Shown here in pieces: positions 33,756 through 45,067 of a stretch of 64,000 bases of DNA (positions are counted from its first letter, which is position 1; each line of letters starts with the position of its first letter). The notes beneath the pieces were generated by a model. That model had not been told where the DNA came from, searched no databases, and saw nothing but the letters and a program-made list of their open reading frames with translations. This DNA is from Hevea brasiliensis. Lineage: Eukaryota > Streptophyta > Magnoliopsida > Malpighiales > Euphorbiaceae. A program made the position numbers and the translations under genes. The stretch lies in assembly GCF_030052815.1 (NCBI RefSeq), contig NC_079495.1:51267739-51331738 (forward strand), read 5' to 3'.

Positions 33756-34661
33756 CCAAAATTTTATGATTTTATATATTTTTTAGTCAATCAAAAGAAA
33801 GATTAATTTATGATTATTATTTTTTTAATTAATTTATTCCCCTTTCCTTTCCACTGTTATATATACATATACTATAATAGATAAATAGATTTTCATAGCA
33901 CATACGTTACACGTGCATCTATAATTTATTATTAATTTATAAATATTTAATTTGTATTAAAATATAAATATTATTTGTAAAAAAGTTTTAAAATGAAAAT
34001 ATATTATACATTGTCAATATTTGGTATAAATTATAATTAATTTATACTTAAATTGAGCATCAAAATATAAATTAAAAGTAATTAGACATATTTTGTTATA
34101 TACATAATTTTATGATTTATGAAAACATCTTATATATATAGCTAAGATATTTTTATTATAAAATAAGTTAAATAAAGCATAAACAGATCACAATGTGAAG
34201 AATGTACTGGAATCAGAAATTTTATGAATTAATTCAAAATAATTAATTTTCAAATTAAACAATTTTAAAGTTCTAACAGTTAATTAATTAAGCAAGGAAG
34301 AAAAATAAAAAAACCCAACTTTATTTATATATGCTCCAGTTCATTGTTAATCTAGATTGATGTTGATAACAAATTTATGAATGTTAAAAAAATATAATAT
34401 AGTCAGTGATAACCATTTGTATTTGAATAATTAAACTAGTTTTTTTTTTCTCTAAATACTACCACAACCCAATGAAAAAAGAAAATAAGAACAAAAGAAC
34501 GTTTTAAAGCAAATAGCAAATGAGCAATGAATAAATCAATTAAGCATGCCAGATATGAATATGAAAGAGGAAAAAACCACATAACACATCAAATAAATTA
34601 ATAACTAAAATTTATTTAAATCTATTTAAAAAACAATAATGGCCATAAAAGGATGATATAC

Positions 34662-34728
34662 CTTCTCCAATGAAGCAAGATGATCCACTGTTAGTGCATC
34701 TGCCTGTAATGATCCGCAGTCCACTAGC
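34662..34728 (-). pseudogene. Exon-like fragment, possibly MADS-box K-domain
   Basis: On the minus strand ATTCATAG precedes, and GTATATC follows, a 67-base stretch. It holds one base plus 22 open codons, reading LVDCGSLQADALTVDHLASL then EK. The pattern LV...(S/T)VDxLxxLE resembles the K-domain exon of FLC-like MADS-box proteins as I remember that family. The expected downstream residues are absent, so it would be a partial or shortened exon. No other exon is recognisable nearby. Chance similarity in a short stretch is quite possible. Confidence 0.25.
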
Positions 34729-35069
34729 CTATGAATCCAGATATGGGTTTGAAACAAATAATCACTTTTTTAACTTGTTTATTAGAATTGTTTAAATTAA
34801 TTTGCTAAGAAAAAAAAAAAAAGAAACTTGCTTAATAGAAGAAAGTATAAGATTATGAAAGGAGCAATAAATTAAAATTGCATTGCGGTGACCTTGCGGA
34901 TGAGGAGAAAAGTTTCAATGAATGATAATTTTTTAATTCACAATGGATAGATCGAGCAAATCCTATCTCTTAGGGAAAAAGAAATCAGGATCCTATTTTC
35001 CAAGATAATTAGAGTTTCATCCAGATTAAAATATTGGTTTTTTTTTTTTTTTGTAAAAGTATGATTTTG

Positions 35070-35070
<1 letters not shown>

Positions 35071-35114
<44 letters not shown>
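35071..35114. repeat. (TA)22 microsatellite
   Basis: 44 bases of uninterrupted TA dinucleotide, in the AT-rich island between B and E. Confidence 0.98.
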
Positions 35115-35115
<1 letters not shown>

Positions 35116-35525
35116 CAATTGCCGTGATGTTTTTTAATAATAAACGATTATTTAATAAATCAGTATTTTCTTGGAATTTTTTTTAACAAACCCTAATAAA
35201 TTATTTGTACAATAAATTATTAAGAAAGTTAATTAATTGTTCATAATGATTATTATTATTATTACATTTATTTTGTAATAGTTCGAATTTGGATTGCTAT
35301 TGGCACTAGAGCTACATTTGAGCATTTGATCGATTCGATTTAAAATTGAACTAAACTAATAAAGCTGAATCAATCAAAGTTGCTTAAATCTACATTGAAT
35401 AAAACCAATTTCAAAGAAAAATCAAAGTGAACTAAACTGATTCGATTCGATTTGATTCGATTCGTTTTGATTCGATTTGTCTTTAGAAACTATAGAAAAT
35501 TGTCCTTAGCAACGAAGCAAAATAA

Positions 35526-35642
35526 CACAATATCATTTTTTTTATTCTCTAATTAATTTCAAATAGTACAAAGAATTCATACAAGGATCGAAAAACATAG
35601 AAGAAAAATATGGCCAAAGTCGAAATCTCACAATTCATACCC
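35526..35642. repeat. Left flank of E, copy 1 of a duplicated segment
   Basis: About 117 bases next to the LTR edge of E reappear at 63752-63868, again directly before a family 3 LTR edge at the same base. By eye there are about a dozen differences over 235 aligned bases when the start of the LTR is included. Confidence 0.88.
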
Positions 35643-36286
35643 TGTCACACCCTACCTCTCTGTAAGGCATAACATGATCCCATAGTATACCTAATGAATT
35701 ATCAACTTCATCTACTGATAACCCATTAAATACACTACAAGGGATTTTAAAACTTTTCTTACTTCTTTTTATAGTGGTGAGCACTATTTACAGGTGTTAA
35801 AAAAAATTTTTGAACTGAAGGGAAACAGTTAACACATTTGAATTATTAGGAATTTCTGTAAAAATTTTGGTGGAGTGCCATCTGTATTTTGAATAAAACA
35901 GTTCTTCAAAAACCTGTAAAAAGCACTTCAAATATATTTCTCAATCTCAAACTCCAATATTTAATCAACACAATATGTTTCTTCAAAATTGCCAGCTCAA
36001 TTGCACAATAATTTTTTTCAATATTTCCAAGGCTGAGATAAAAGAAATATAGTACAAATTTTACAAGCTAAAGTAATTCACAATTTATTTTACAACTTCA
36101 ATGTACAATTTTAGTTTACAACTGCTCAAAACCAAAAACACTATATACATACAGTGACCATACATTACAATACAAAATGCAGAATATGGTATACTCAATA
36201 TACCCGATGAACTCTCAGTGTTGCCCTAGCAGCCTAGTCTGCACGCTCACATCTGTCTACTCATGACAAAGAATGAAAAGCTATCG

Positions 36287-36303
36287 CTGAGATAATGTCT
36301 CAG
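36287..36303 (-). other. Hairpin before the presumed 3' splice site, family 3 (E)
   Basis: The 6-bp stem CTGAGA/TCTCAG has a 5-base loop and is followed on the minus strand by GCGATAGC. Compared with S2 and D the stem bases differ on both sides yet still pair. Confidence 0.55.
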
Positions 36304-36371
36304 TGGTGCACAACATAAACCAAATACAACTTTAAATCACAAATCATAAGTCATATAAATAGTGGATACTT

Positions 36372-36540
36372 AAAACCATAGTTAAATTCAAAGACAATGA
36401 ATGTCATAAAGAATTTAAACTCCATTTCACAATATCACAATAAATCTCAATAATCAAAACATGGTTAAATTCAAAAGACAGTAAATGTCAATAAGAATTT
36501 AAACTCAATTTCACAATCTCACAATACATATCAATAAATC
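36372..36540 (-). repeat. 84-bp direct duplication in the E LTR
   Basis: Two adjacent copies start at about 36372 (AAAACCATAGTTAAATTCAA) and 36456 (AAAACATGGTTAAATTCAA). They occupy the same LTR interval as the 19-bp array of S1 and the 47-bp array of S2. Confidence 0.75.
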
Positions 36541-39332
36541 ACGCACAGCTTAATCATGTTCCAAAGTTCAATTCGTCCCGAAAGCCGATGGCTAATGAGG
36601 AATAACATAGCTAGCTAGCAAAAATATGAGTGCTCATTCTATTCATCTTCAACAGGCACACACCTCAACACTTCAGCCAGAGAGAGAATTCAATTCGTTC
36701 TACTAGACAAGCTAGCGAGGAATACAATCAATATACATGATAGTTGTGGTTTCAAACCATTTACAATGCTTTTCAATCAATAAGTATCCATCAAATATCA
36801 TTCAAACAATTTTTCACAGCTTTAAACCATTTACAATGCTTTCCAAGCAATAAGTATCCATTCAAACACATTTCCATAATTTAAAACAATAATATATAAA
36901 TAGTCATAATTTATTTCAATTGAAATATTCAAAAGAAATAATTGTTGTGCACAAACCTCTGATAACTGTCTCTTGGCTCTGACTCAGTGTTTTCTTCCCC
37001 TTCCCTGAGTCTTTGCTAACTGAGAAACACAATTTGAAGTGTTTCGGTACTCATTTAAACTGTCTCTAACGATAATGCTTAATAATTAATTCATTGAATT
37101 CTATTATTTCCTTAGTCAACCTAAGATGTTGACCCTCGATGCATTCTAGGTGAATTAGGTTTTAATGTTATCAATATGTCATATTTAATAGCCTTTTAGT
37201 ATTGGTACATGTTACCCAATTCATTTCCATGTATAGTGCATTTTATTGCAATTTGTCGGATTCCGGTATACTAATTTGACCTAATCGGATGACCTAGTTC
37301 CCTTGGTTTTTGAGTTTTGGTCAAAACTACAAACTTATATATCTATGTCTTATTACATGTGGGGCAAATTTTCAGGTCATTCTGAGTTATGTAGACCAAG
37401 TTATGATCGTTTTACTATTACTGGTCAGAATGTACCAAAATTGGTCACTTTAGGTCATTTTTAGGTCAATTTTGGTTCGGCTAGTTTTTGGACCCGAATT
37501 GTGCAAGCTATTTGACTTGCTTATGGTCATTTCTGGGCTTTGGTGTCTTCATAAGACTTGTAGATATATGTCTCAACTATTCATGGTAAAAATTTCAGAT
37601 CAATTGGACCTGTTTTGAGTGAGTTATGGCCAAAAAACTAACTGCTGCCCAAATAGTCAATTTTCAGGCCTTAAATGCACTAATCCGGATTTGGTCATTT
37701 TTCAAGTTACCTTCCAAGTAGAATTTTGGTAAGCTTCCTTCATGAAAGTTGGCACTTTTTGTGCCTAGTTTCACCTCCAATTGGTCTCATACCAATTGGA
37801 GCCACACACTTAAGCTTCTAAGCCAAAATACACACTGCCCTATTGCACATTGTCCATCACTCATCAAAGGACACATTTAACATTACCAAGTTACACATTC
37901 ATGCCAATTCTGGTTTGTACCATAACCTAAACACATTTTACTTCACATTGTTGGTCATTTTGGCAGCTTATAACCACACTCAATTTGCACATCATAGTCC
38001 AGAATTTACCAAGTCCAAATTACAAACAATTTAGCCACATAACCTAGCTCATTTACATGTCCACACTCACACCTTAATACACATGTACAAGCTGCCATGA
38101 CAAGCACCATAATTCAACCATATAATTCCATAAACCAAACCATGAAATAACATTTTTTTGTTCACACTTCAAGTTGCCGATTCATACATCTCTCTCAATT
38201 AACTTCCAAGCTTCCAAAATCAAGTGTACATTCACATATACATTTAGTATACACCACCCAATTTATTCCTACACACATAAATACTTCATCAACACTTTAA
38301 TCTACCATTTACATGCAAGGATAAATTGTTCTTAAGGAGTTTCCATGGCTGCCAAAAATATACATCTCCCTTAAAATATCAAACTCCAAAAATCTTTCCA
38401 CAATTCAACTACCCATAACATCCACACAAACTTTAATGAAGCAAGCATCAAAAATATCTATTTACCACTTTGGAAACTCTTCAAAACCTTGAATAAACTT
38501 GATCTTCTTGCTGTCTATCTACTGCCCAAGGTGTATGGACAACTTTTAGTGAAGGGAGCTTGAGGTTTCCATGGTTCGATCATGCTTGCATGAAGCTTCA
38601 AGGTGGACGGCAATGGAGGTTTTCCTTGGGAGCATTTCGGCTAGTTCTTTGAGAGCTGAGGAAGATGATAATCTGCTGTCCAAATGAAGATGTAGTGGTC
38701 CACTTAGGTGAGTTAGTGGAGGATATGTTAATTTAATGGTTGTTTATTCTAAAATTTCATATTCCCACATTTAATTCCCAATTTTTTCTATTTAAACTAT
38801 GTACCACCAATTTAATTTTTTATGACATTTTCCAAGTGTAATATCATGTATTTTTAATGAACATTTAGGTCAAAAGACAACCCGGGGTGTCAAATGATCA
38901 CAATGTCCCTGTTCAAGTTGCATTCCCGATTTTTCGGTAACACCGATTTTTGTCGTTTTCTCGATTTTTCACTTTTCTTTGTACTAATTAATAAATTTTT
39001 CTTTAATATTTCTAATGGTATTTATACTTCAATAGGTGTCTATTTAAGTCTTAAAAATATTTTCCAGGGTTCCCCGAGGTCCAGGGCTAGTCAACGGTCC
39101 ACGCCACGACTTCCCGGTGCAGTCACCCATCGCTAGGGTTCTCAGCTCGTTTAACTTGGTTACATTTCATTGCTATTATTTTTCCTTTATTTTTCTTGTA
39201 TTTTCTTTTCTTGTATTTCATTATTTTATGTCTCCTCATCTATATCTAAGTGTAGTTCTAGGCATCCTAGCTGTCCGGACAACACTGGTCACTGGAACAG
39301 TAGAACGCACTATCGAACATAGGGGTGTTACA

Positions 39333-39350
39333 ATTCTCTCCCCCTTAAAA
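39333..39350 (-). other. Polypurine tract of E
   Basis: On the minus strand TTTTAAGGGGGAGAGAAT ends at the LTR start. It matches the tracts of X and D in position and core. Confidence 0.85.
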
Positions 39351-39379
39351 TAAATTTCACCTTGAAATTTTACCTGGCA

Positions 39380-41184
39380 TTAGTCTCTGAACAGCTGTGG
39401 GTGCTGTCTCCTCATATCCTCTTCACGTTCCCACGTAGCTTCCTAGCCTGAATGATAGCTCCACAACACTTTAACCAAGTGTATCTGTTTATTCCTCATC
39501 TGCTTCACCTCATAAGCCAGAATTTCTATGGGTTCTTCCTCATATGAGAGGTCTGGATTTACCTCAATTTCTTCAACTGATAGAATATGAGATGGGTCAG
39601 ATCTATACCTCCTTAATATGGACACATGGAAGACACTGTGTATCCTTTATAGCTCCGGAGGTAATGCTAACCGATATGCCAAAGGACCCACTCTTTCCAG
39701 AACCTCATATGGTCCGATGAAATGAGGACTCAGTTTCCCCTTTCTGCCAAATCTTATAATCCTCTTCCAAGGAGAAACTTTAAGGAATACCTTATCACCC
39801 ACTGCATATTCAATGTCTCTTCTCTTCAAATCAACATAGGACTTCTGACGGTCTGATGCAGCCTTGAGTCTATCTTTGATCAATCTGTTCTTTTCCTCTG
39901 TCTGCTGAACAATTTCTGGTCCAATCATCTTTCTTTTACCAACTTCATCCCAACATAAGGGAGTTCTGCACTTTCTGTCATACAAAGCTTCATATGGAGG
40001 CATCCCAATGCTTGATTGGTAGCTGTTGTTATAAGCAAACTCAATCAAAGGCAAGTGTGTATCCCAACTACCTTTAAACTCAATCACACAAGCCCGTAGC
40101 ATATCCTCCAATATCTGAATTACCCTCTCAGATTGGCCATCTGTCTGTGGGTGGAATGCTGTGTTGAAGTTCAATCTAGTTCCTAGGGCTCTCTGAAGAC
40201 TACCCCTGAATCTAAAAGTGAACCTAGGATCTTTTTCAGATACAATCGATACTGGCACTCCATGCAATTTTACAATTTCATATATGTACAATCTGGCCAA
40301 TCTTTCCAGGCTATAGTCCATCCAAACTGGCAAAAAGTAAGCAGACTTGGTCAGTCTATCAATTATAACCCATACTACATTATCACTATTCTGTGTCCTC
40401 GGAAGTCCCGTAATAAAATCCATAGTTATCCGTTCCCATTTCCACTCTGGTACTGGCAATGGATGTAACAAACCAGCTGGAACTTGATGTTATGCCTTTA
40501 CTTACTGACAAGTTAGGCATTTGGAAACAAATTCAGCTATATCCCTCTTCATACCCATCCACCAGTAATGCTCTTTCAGCCCTCTGTACATTTTAGTTCC
40601 ACCAGGGTGCATAGCAAAAGGAGACTCATGTGCTTCCTTCATAATGCTTTGTTTCAAGTCAACATCACTAGGAATGCACATTCTGTCCTGATATAGCAAT
40701 AAACCATCATCTCTCACAGAGAATTCAGGTTTCTTGCCTTGCTGGACTTCCTTCAGTAACTTCTGATATTTATCATCACTCTGAGCAGCCATTCTGATCT
40801 GATCAATCAACACTGGTTGTACATGCCATGCAACTACTGTTTGTCCCTCATCATCAATCTCTAAACTGGCATGCTGTGCTTTCAACTCATATACCATGGA
40901 CAAAGGAGAAACTCTGAGACTTGCTATATTCTTACGAATTAAGACGTCAGCTACCACATTTGCTTTCCCTGGCTGATAGTCTATTAAGCAATCATAGTCT
41001 TTAATCAGTTCTAACCATCTCCTCTGCCTCAAGTTCAATTCCTTCTGAGTGCCTAAGTACTTCAAGCTCTTGTGATCTGTGTAAATATAGCATTTCTCTC
41101 CATACAAATAGTGTCTCCAGATCTTCAGAGCAAAAACAATAGCTGCTAGCTCTAAATCATGTGCTGGGTAGTTCCTCACATGCG
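39380..41184 (-). pseudogene. E pol, 3' part: RNase H end and integrase with chromodomain-like tail
   Basis: On the minus strand this begins at [19 protein letters not shown] and [10 protein letters not shown]. The integrase zinc region follows ([25 protein letters not shown]) with a TAA near 40503. The core has MDFITGLPRT (Asp kept), SEKDPRF (codon 40237-40235 is Glu where A and X have Asp) and GQSERVIQ (Glu kept). The C-terminal blocks are GPYEVLERVGPLAYRLALPP and an end with LVKVLWSYHSG. A stop near 39650 and a TAG near 39443 break it. Translation would end at TAA 39382-39380. There is no insert at the intron-like site of A. Confidence 0.88.
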
Positions 41185-42085
41185 GTTTTTGTAACACCCT
41201 AATTTTTATAGCCTGCTATATTTCACTATTCCGATGACCGGTGTCGGTCCGGACAATTAAGGGAATTAGAATCACACTTACGACAACTAGATAAGCCATA
41301 AACACAAGTAATTAGTAATTGCCAATTAGTTAAGTATAAATAAGAAAAACAGAACATAAGAAGTTAAACGAGCCGAGAGTCACAGCGATGGGTGACCTTC
41401 TCGGGAAGGGTTGTGAAGTCAATTTAAACCCAAATTTCCAACCATAAAATGTGACGTTGCGGTCCTTAAGACCATTACGAACACAGTGGAAAAGAGAAAA
41501 TCACAAAAAAGAATTGTTAAGTCAGTCAAATAATTAGGTCAGGGAGTTGGAAGAAATATTGAATTATTTGCAAACCCGGTTGAACCGGCGAGGGGCAATT
41601 TGGTCAATTGACCCCGAGAGCTGACTCCTGACCTAACTGTCAAATAAAATTGGAGAAAAGAAAATTTCGGAGTCGGGAATTAAATTAAAGAGCTAATAGA
41701 AAAATAAATGAAAAAAAAAAGAGAAAATAAAAAAGTGAAGGAAGATGACATCATGCATGACATAATGCATGATGCCATAAATGTTATAATTAACAAATTT
41801 AATTAAATTGATTTATGGTCTTCCTAAGGCATAAAAGAAAGAAAAGAAAAGAAAAAAAAAATTAAAAGTCTTCTTCTTTCCCTAAGTGCCGCCCCACTTT
41901 CACTCTCCCTCTCCCTCACCCAAAACCTCCATTAAAGCTCATTTTGAGCTTGATCAAATCCCCAATTCCACCATAGAAAGTTAAACCTCCAACATTAAAC
42001 CTTGATTTCAAGCCTTGATAGAGGATTTGACAACAAAAAAAAGAAGAAAGGAAGAGGTTTGAAGGAAAGAAAATTCTGCACTAAG

Positions 42086-44071
42086 GTTAGTAAACTAAAC
42101 TAGATTTTCTAGTTGAATTAATTGTGTTTATAGCTTAACTAACTTAGAAATAAACTTAAAATGAAATGAAATTAATTGTTGGAGGACTAAACATGGATTT
42201 TGATCAGCTAGGGTTTGCTATGGTAGTGCATGAATTTGATTGGATAATAAGTGTAGGCAAGCTTATATGAATGTAGAGGTGATGTTGAGATGCTTGGATT
42301 TGATTAAATGCAATGAATTAGTATGGTTAGGGTTTGGCACCTAGGGTTTTGAGGCAAAAATTTGGAGAAATGGTGAAATGATGTATTTGATCTAGTTTGA
42401 ACTGAGAAATGGTCATTTGTGACCAAATGAATTGTGTTGGAAGTGTTGGAGTTAAGGTTAAATTCAGATTCAATGTGGTCATGCTGCCAGGTCCCTTTGA
42501 GGGACCAAAACTAAAAATTTACAAGTCCAATTGGTATGAGACCAATTGGGAATGAAAATAGACGCTAAATGACACAATTTTCATTTAGGAACCATACCTA
42601 AAAAGTGACCAAAACCTAGTAAACAAATTGACCAAATCCGGAAAATCTCAGTCTACCCTGTACAAAATGACCAAATGAACAGTGTTTGTTCATTTGTCCA
42701 TAACTTGAGCTAGGCAGGTCTAAATGACCTGAAATTTCACCAGTGAATAGATGAGATATAGACATAAAACTTTCATGAAGAACACAAACCCAAATTATGC
42801 CATTAACTAAGTCATTTGGCCACCCAAATTTGGTGACCTAAAACTGACAGAACCAAAAATTGCCCAGAAATCTGGGTTGAGTCCAATCTGGCAACTATGG
42901 TTCAAATGGCTATAATTTGAGCTACAAAACTCTAATTGGAGTGATTAAAAAAGGAGAATAAACTTAAGACAATAGGGAACATTTTCTATGAAGAACATTT
43001 TATCAAATTCTAACAGAAAAATGAACAATGGAACAGTGCAACATAAGACACCAAAACTGAAAATTTGCAAATTTGCCTAAAAGACTTAGAATTTGAGTAA
43101 ACAACCAAAACAAACAAATTTAGTGACCAAAATGTGGTATGTGGGTGAAGTTGGAATTCCCATACCCATTAAGCCTTAGAAAGTCAACAATTAACTTGAA
43201 TAGTACTATGAATAGTAACTCCAAAATGAAAATTTCCAAGAATATTAGTTTAAGCATATTTGGGCTAGAATTATGTATTTATGAATTAATTATTGGATTT
43301 ATTGTGAAATAAGATACAAAAATACTATAAATTTTGTGTTTCAGCTGAAAAAGACCCGAAAGGTATAAGGGACTGAATTAAGGCCTAGAGGCGACTCACG
43401 TCAGGTTTGTGCACAATAAACTTAAAATTCTTTGTTTCTACTTGACAATTCTTGAAATAAATGTTGTGAATAATTTTGATTATTATGGCTTTGAAAATCT
43501 TATTTGAAAAATAGTGTGTTGCCTACTTTATAAATGAAAAGTTTGGAATGAATATGAATTGTGAATTGTATAAAATATTTAAATAATTTGATTTAAATTG
43601 TTTTTAATTCACACTTGGCATGACAATATTAATATGTTCCTCCTCCACTTATGGGGTGAGCTTGATATTTGATCACTTTCCTCCCTCTCTGGCTTTCCAG
43701 TCTGAGGGGGGAGTTTGGATGAGCACTCATTAGCTAGCTAGCCACCTCCCTCATTGATTTTGATTAGTGGGGTGAGTATGCCTTGTCGTGATGTACACAC
43801 GACATGTTCAGAAATTTTGTGTTATGGCCTAAGTTGTGTTATTGTTTGGCAACACTATGTTTATTAAATTGTTTGATCAAGTTGTGCTATATTAAGCTTT
43901 GAAAATTATGATTTGTTATAAATGTGATTTGAGAAAAAAAATTGTGAAATATGATTATGAGATTTTTGAATGATGATTTGTTCATAAATGTTTTATATTA
44001 TGCATTTTATGCTTTATTGTGCACCACTGAGTATTTATATACTCAGCGATAACTTTCACTTGCTATCGCAG
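42086..44071 (+). other. Candidate leader intron in the 5' LTR of D
   Basis: CTAAG|GTTAGT at the left and TGCTATCGCAG at the right bound about 2.0 kb. The 3' LTR has the same edges at 58660 and 60644, and the X LTR has them at 18447 and 20405. The function is inferred from splice-site consensus and conservation of both edges. Confidence 0.4.
44027..44046 (+). other. Hairpin before the presumed 3' splice site, family 2 (D)
   Basis: CTGAGTAT-TTAT-ATACTCAG, a perfect 8-bp stem, followed 20 bases later by the acceptor-like TCGCAG. Confidence 0.6.
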
Positions 44072-44755
44072 ATAGAGAAAAGAACATAGCAGCAGAGCGA
44101 GCTGCTACAGTTAGAGAGGAGCACAAGTGAAGAATTTTTGTACTGGTATTTGTCTATACCCTGGTAGTTTAGTTTGATGTAAATATGATAGTATGCATAT
44201 GTCTCTCTGTAATTTGAGCAGTTGTATAGATAAAATTGTAATAATATTATTTTTGAGATTTTGCATCTGTAAATTAACTTATGTTTGTAAATTAATGATT
44301 TAAAATGTAATGTGCATGAGTTATGAAATGTTTTGAGATATTAATTCTTGATTTGAAATTTGGATTTTGAATTGAAGTGTTGTTATTGCTGTTGATTTGA
44401 AGTTTGGTGGTTGCAAATGGAGTTATGATTGAGAAATATATTGGGAGTGTCTTTATTTTTAGGTTTTGAAGAACTATTTTCTTTAAATACAGACGGCACT
44501 CTGCTGAAATTTTTATAAAAATTGTGGAGATTTTAAATATCTAAAAATTAAATTTATGTTGGACTTTAAATATAGGTTTTTAAAATTTGAAAAAAAAATT
44601 TACCCACCAATTTAAAAAAAAAAACGAACGAAGTTTTGTTTTAAAATCCCTTGTAGTATATTTAATGGGTTATCGGTAGGTGAAGTATGGTAATTCATTA
44701 GGTGTACTACGGGAACATGTTATATCTTACGAGGAGTAGGGTGTGACATGTTTAG

Positions 44756-44767
44756 TGGTAACAGAAC
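44756..44767 (+). other. Primer binding site of D (diverged Met-tRNA type)
   Basis: TGGTAACAGAAC lies eight bases after the 5' LTR. It matches the Met-tRNA site TGGTATCAGAGC at ten of twelve positions. Confidence 0.7.
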
Positions 44768-45067
44768 AAAGGTTTTAAAATAAATTTTGAACTGTAAATT
44801 TGAAATATTTTGTCGGTAAATACAACTGCTCAAATGTTTGATATATATGACATATTTACATCATGAATATGCACTAACGGAGGTCAACCTCCTTGTGTTT
44901 GTTATCAGAGAGTAGAAAATTTTTGAAAAACGGAATGGAAGAGGGAGATCATTCCGTAGAGCAATCTATCGAGGCTGAGGCCCGAGGAGAAGCCCCAGCA
45001 CTCCAGAATGTGAGTGGGTTAGTCACTCCAGCTCCTCCTCAAGCACCGCAGTTCCCTCCTCAGTTTG

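Larger units (their letters stand above)
33756..35642. other. AT-rich island between elements B and E
   Basis: This is the only long stretch not assigned to an LTR element. It is very AT-rich, with homopolymer runs, a (TA)22 tract, a GATTCG-type minisatellite (35437-35480), and one exon-like fragment on the minus strand (34662-34728). I see no complete gene, tRNA or transposon ends. The last part (from about 35526) is repeated at 63752-63868. Confidence 0.7.
35643..39332 (-). repeat. 3' LTR of element E (family 3, 3690 bp)
   Basis: On the plus strand it runs from TGTCACACCC to GGGTGTTACA. It holds a hairpin CTGAGA-TAATG-TCTCAG (36287-36303), a roughly 84-bp direct duplication (36372-36540), and ATAACT modules near 37400-37650. 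Read from the minus strand, a pyrimidine-rich leader follows the promoter-like region. It contains no protein gene. It is shorter than S1 and S2, mostly in the tandem-repeat interval. Confidence 0.9.
41190..44748 (+). repeat. 5' LTR of D (family 2, 3559 bp)
   Basis: It runs TGTAACACCC to GGGTGTGACA. It contains RY motifs (41751-41775), a TATA-like GCATAAAAG near 41829, a leader rich in CTCTCCC, a donor-like CTAAG|GTTAGT at 42086, modules near 42525, 42700 and 42905, a hairpin (44027-44046), and an acceptor-like TCGCAG ending at 44071. It contains no protein gene. Confidence 0.92.

Noticed and set aside
34866..34915. A second exon-like stretch on the minus strand (LKLFSSSA, followed by a GTCACC donor-like edge)
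   Set aside because: The similarity to the end of a MADS domain is too short and vague, and its spacing to the 34662-34728 fragment does not fit the usual exon order.
35437..35480. GATTCG-type short repeats that might be a binding-site cluster
   Set aside because: This kind of imperfect short repeat is common in plant intergenic DNA. Nothing nearby suggests a regulatory role.
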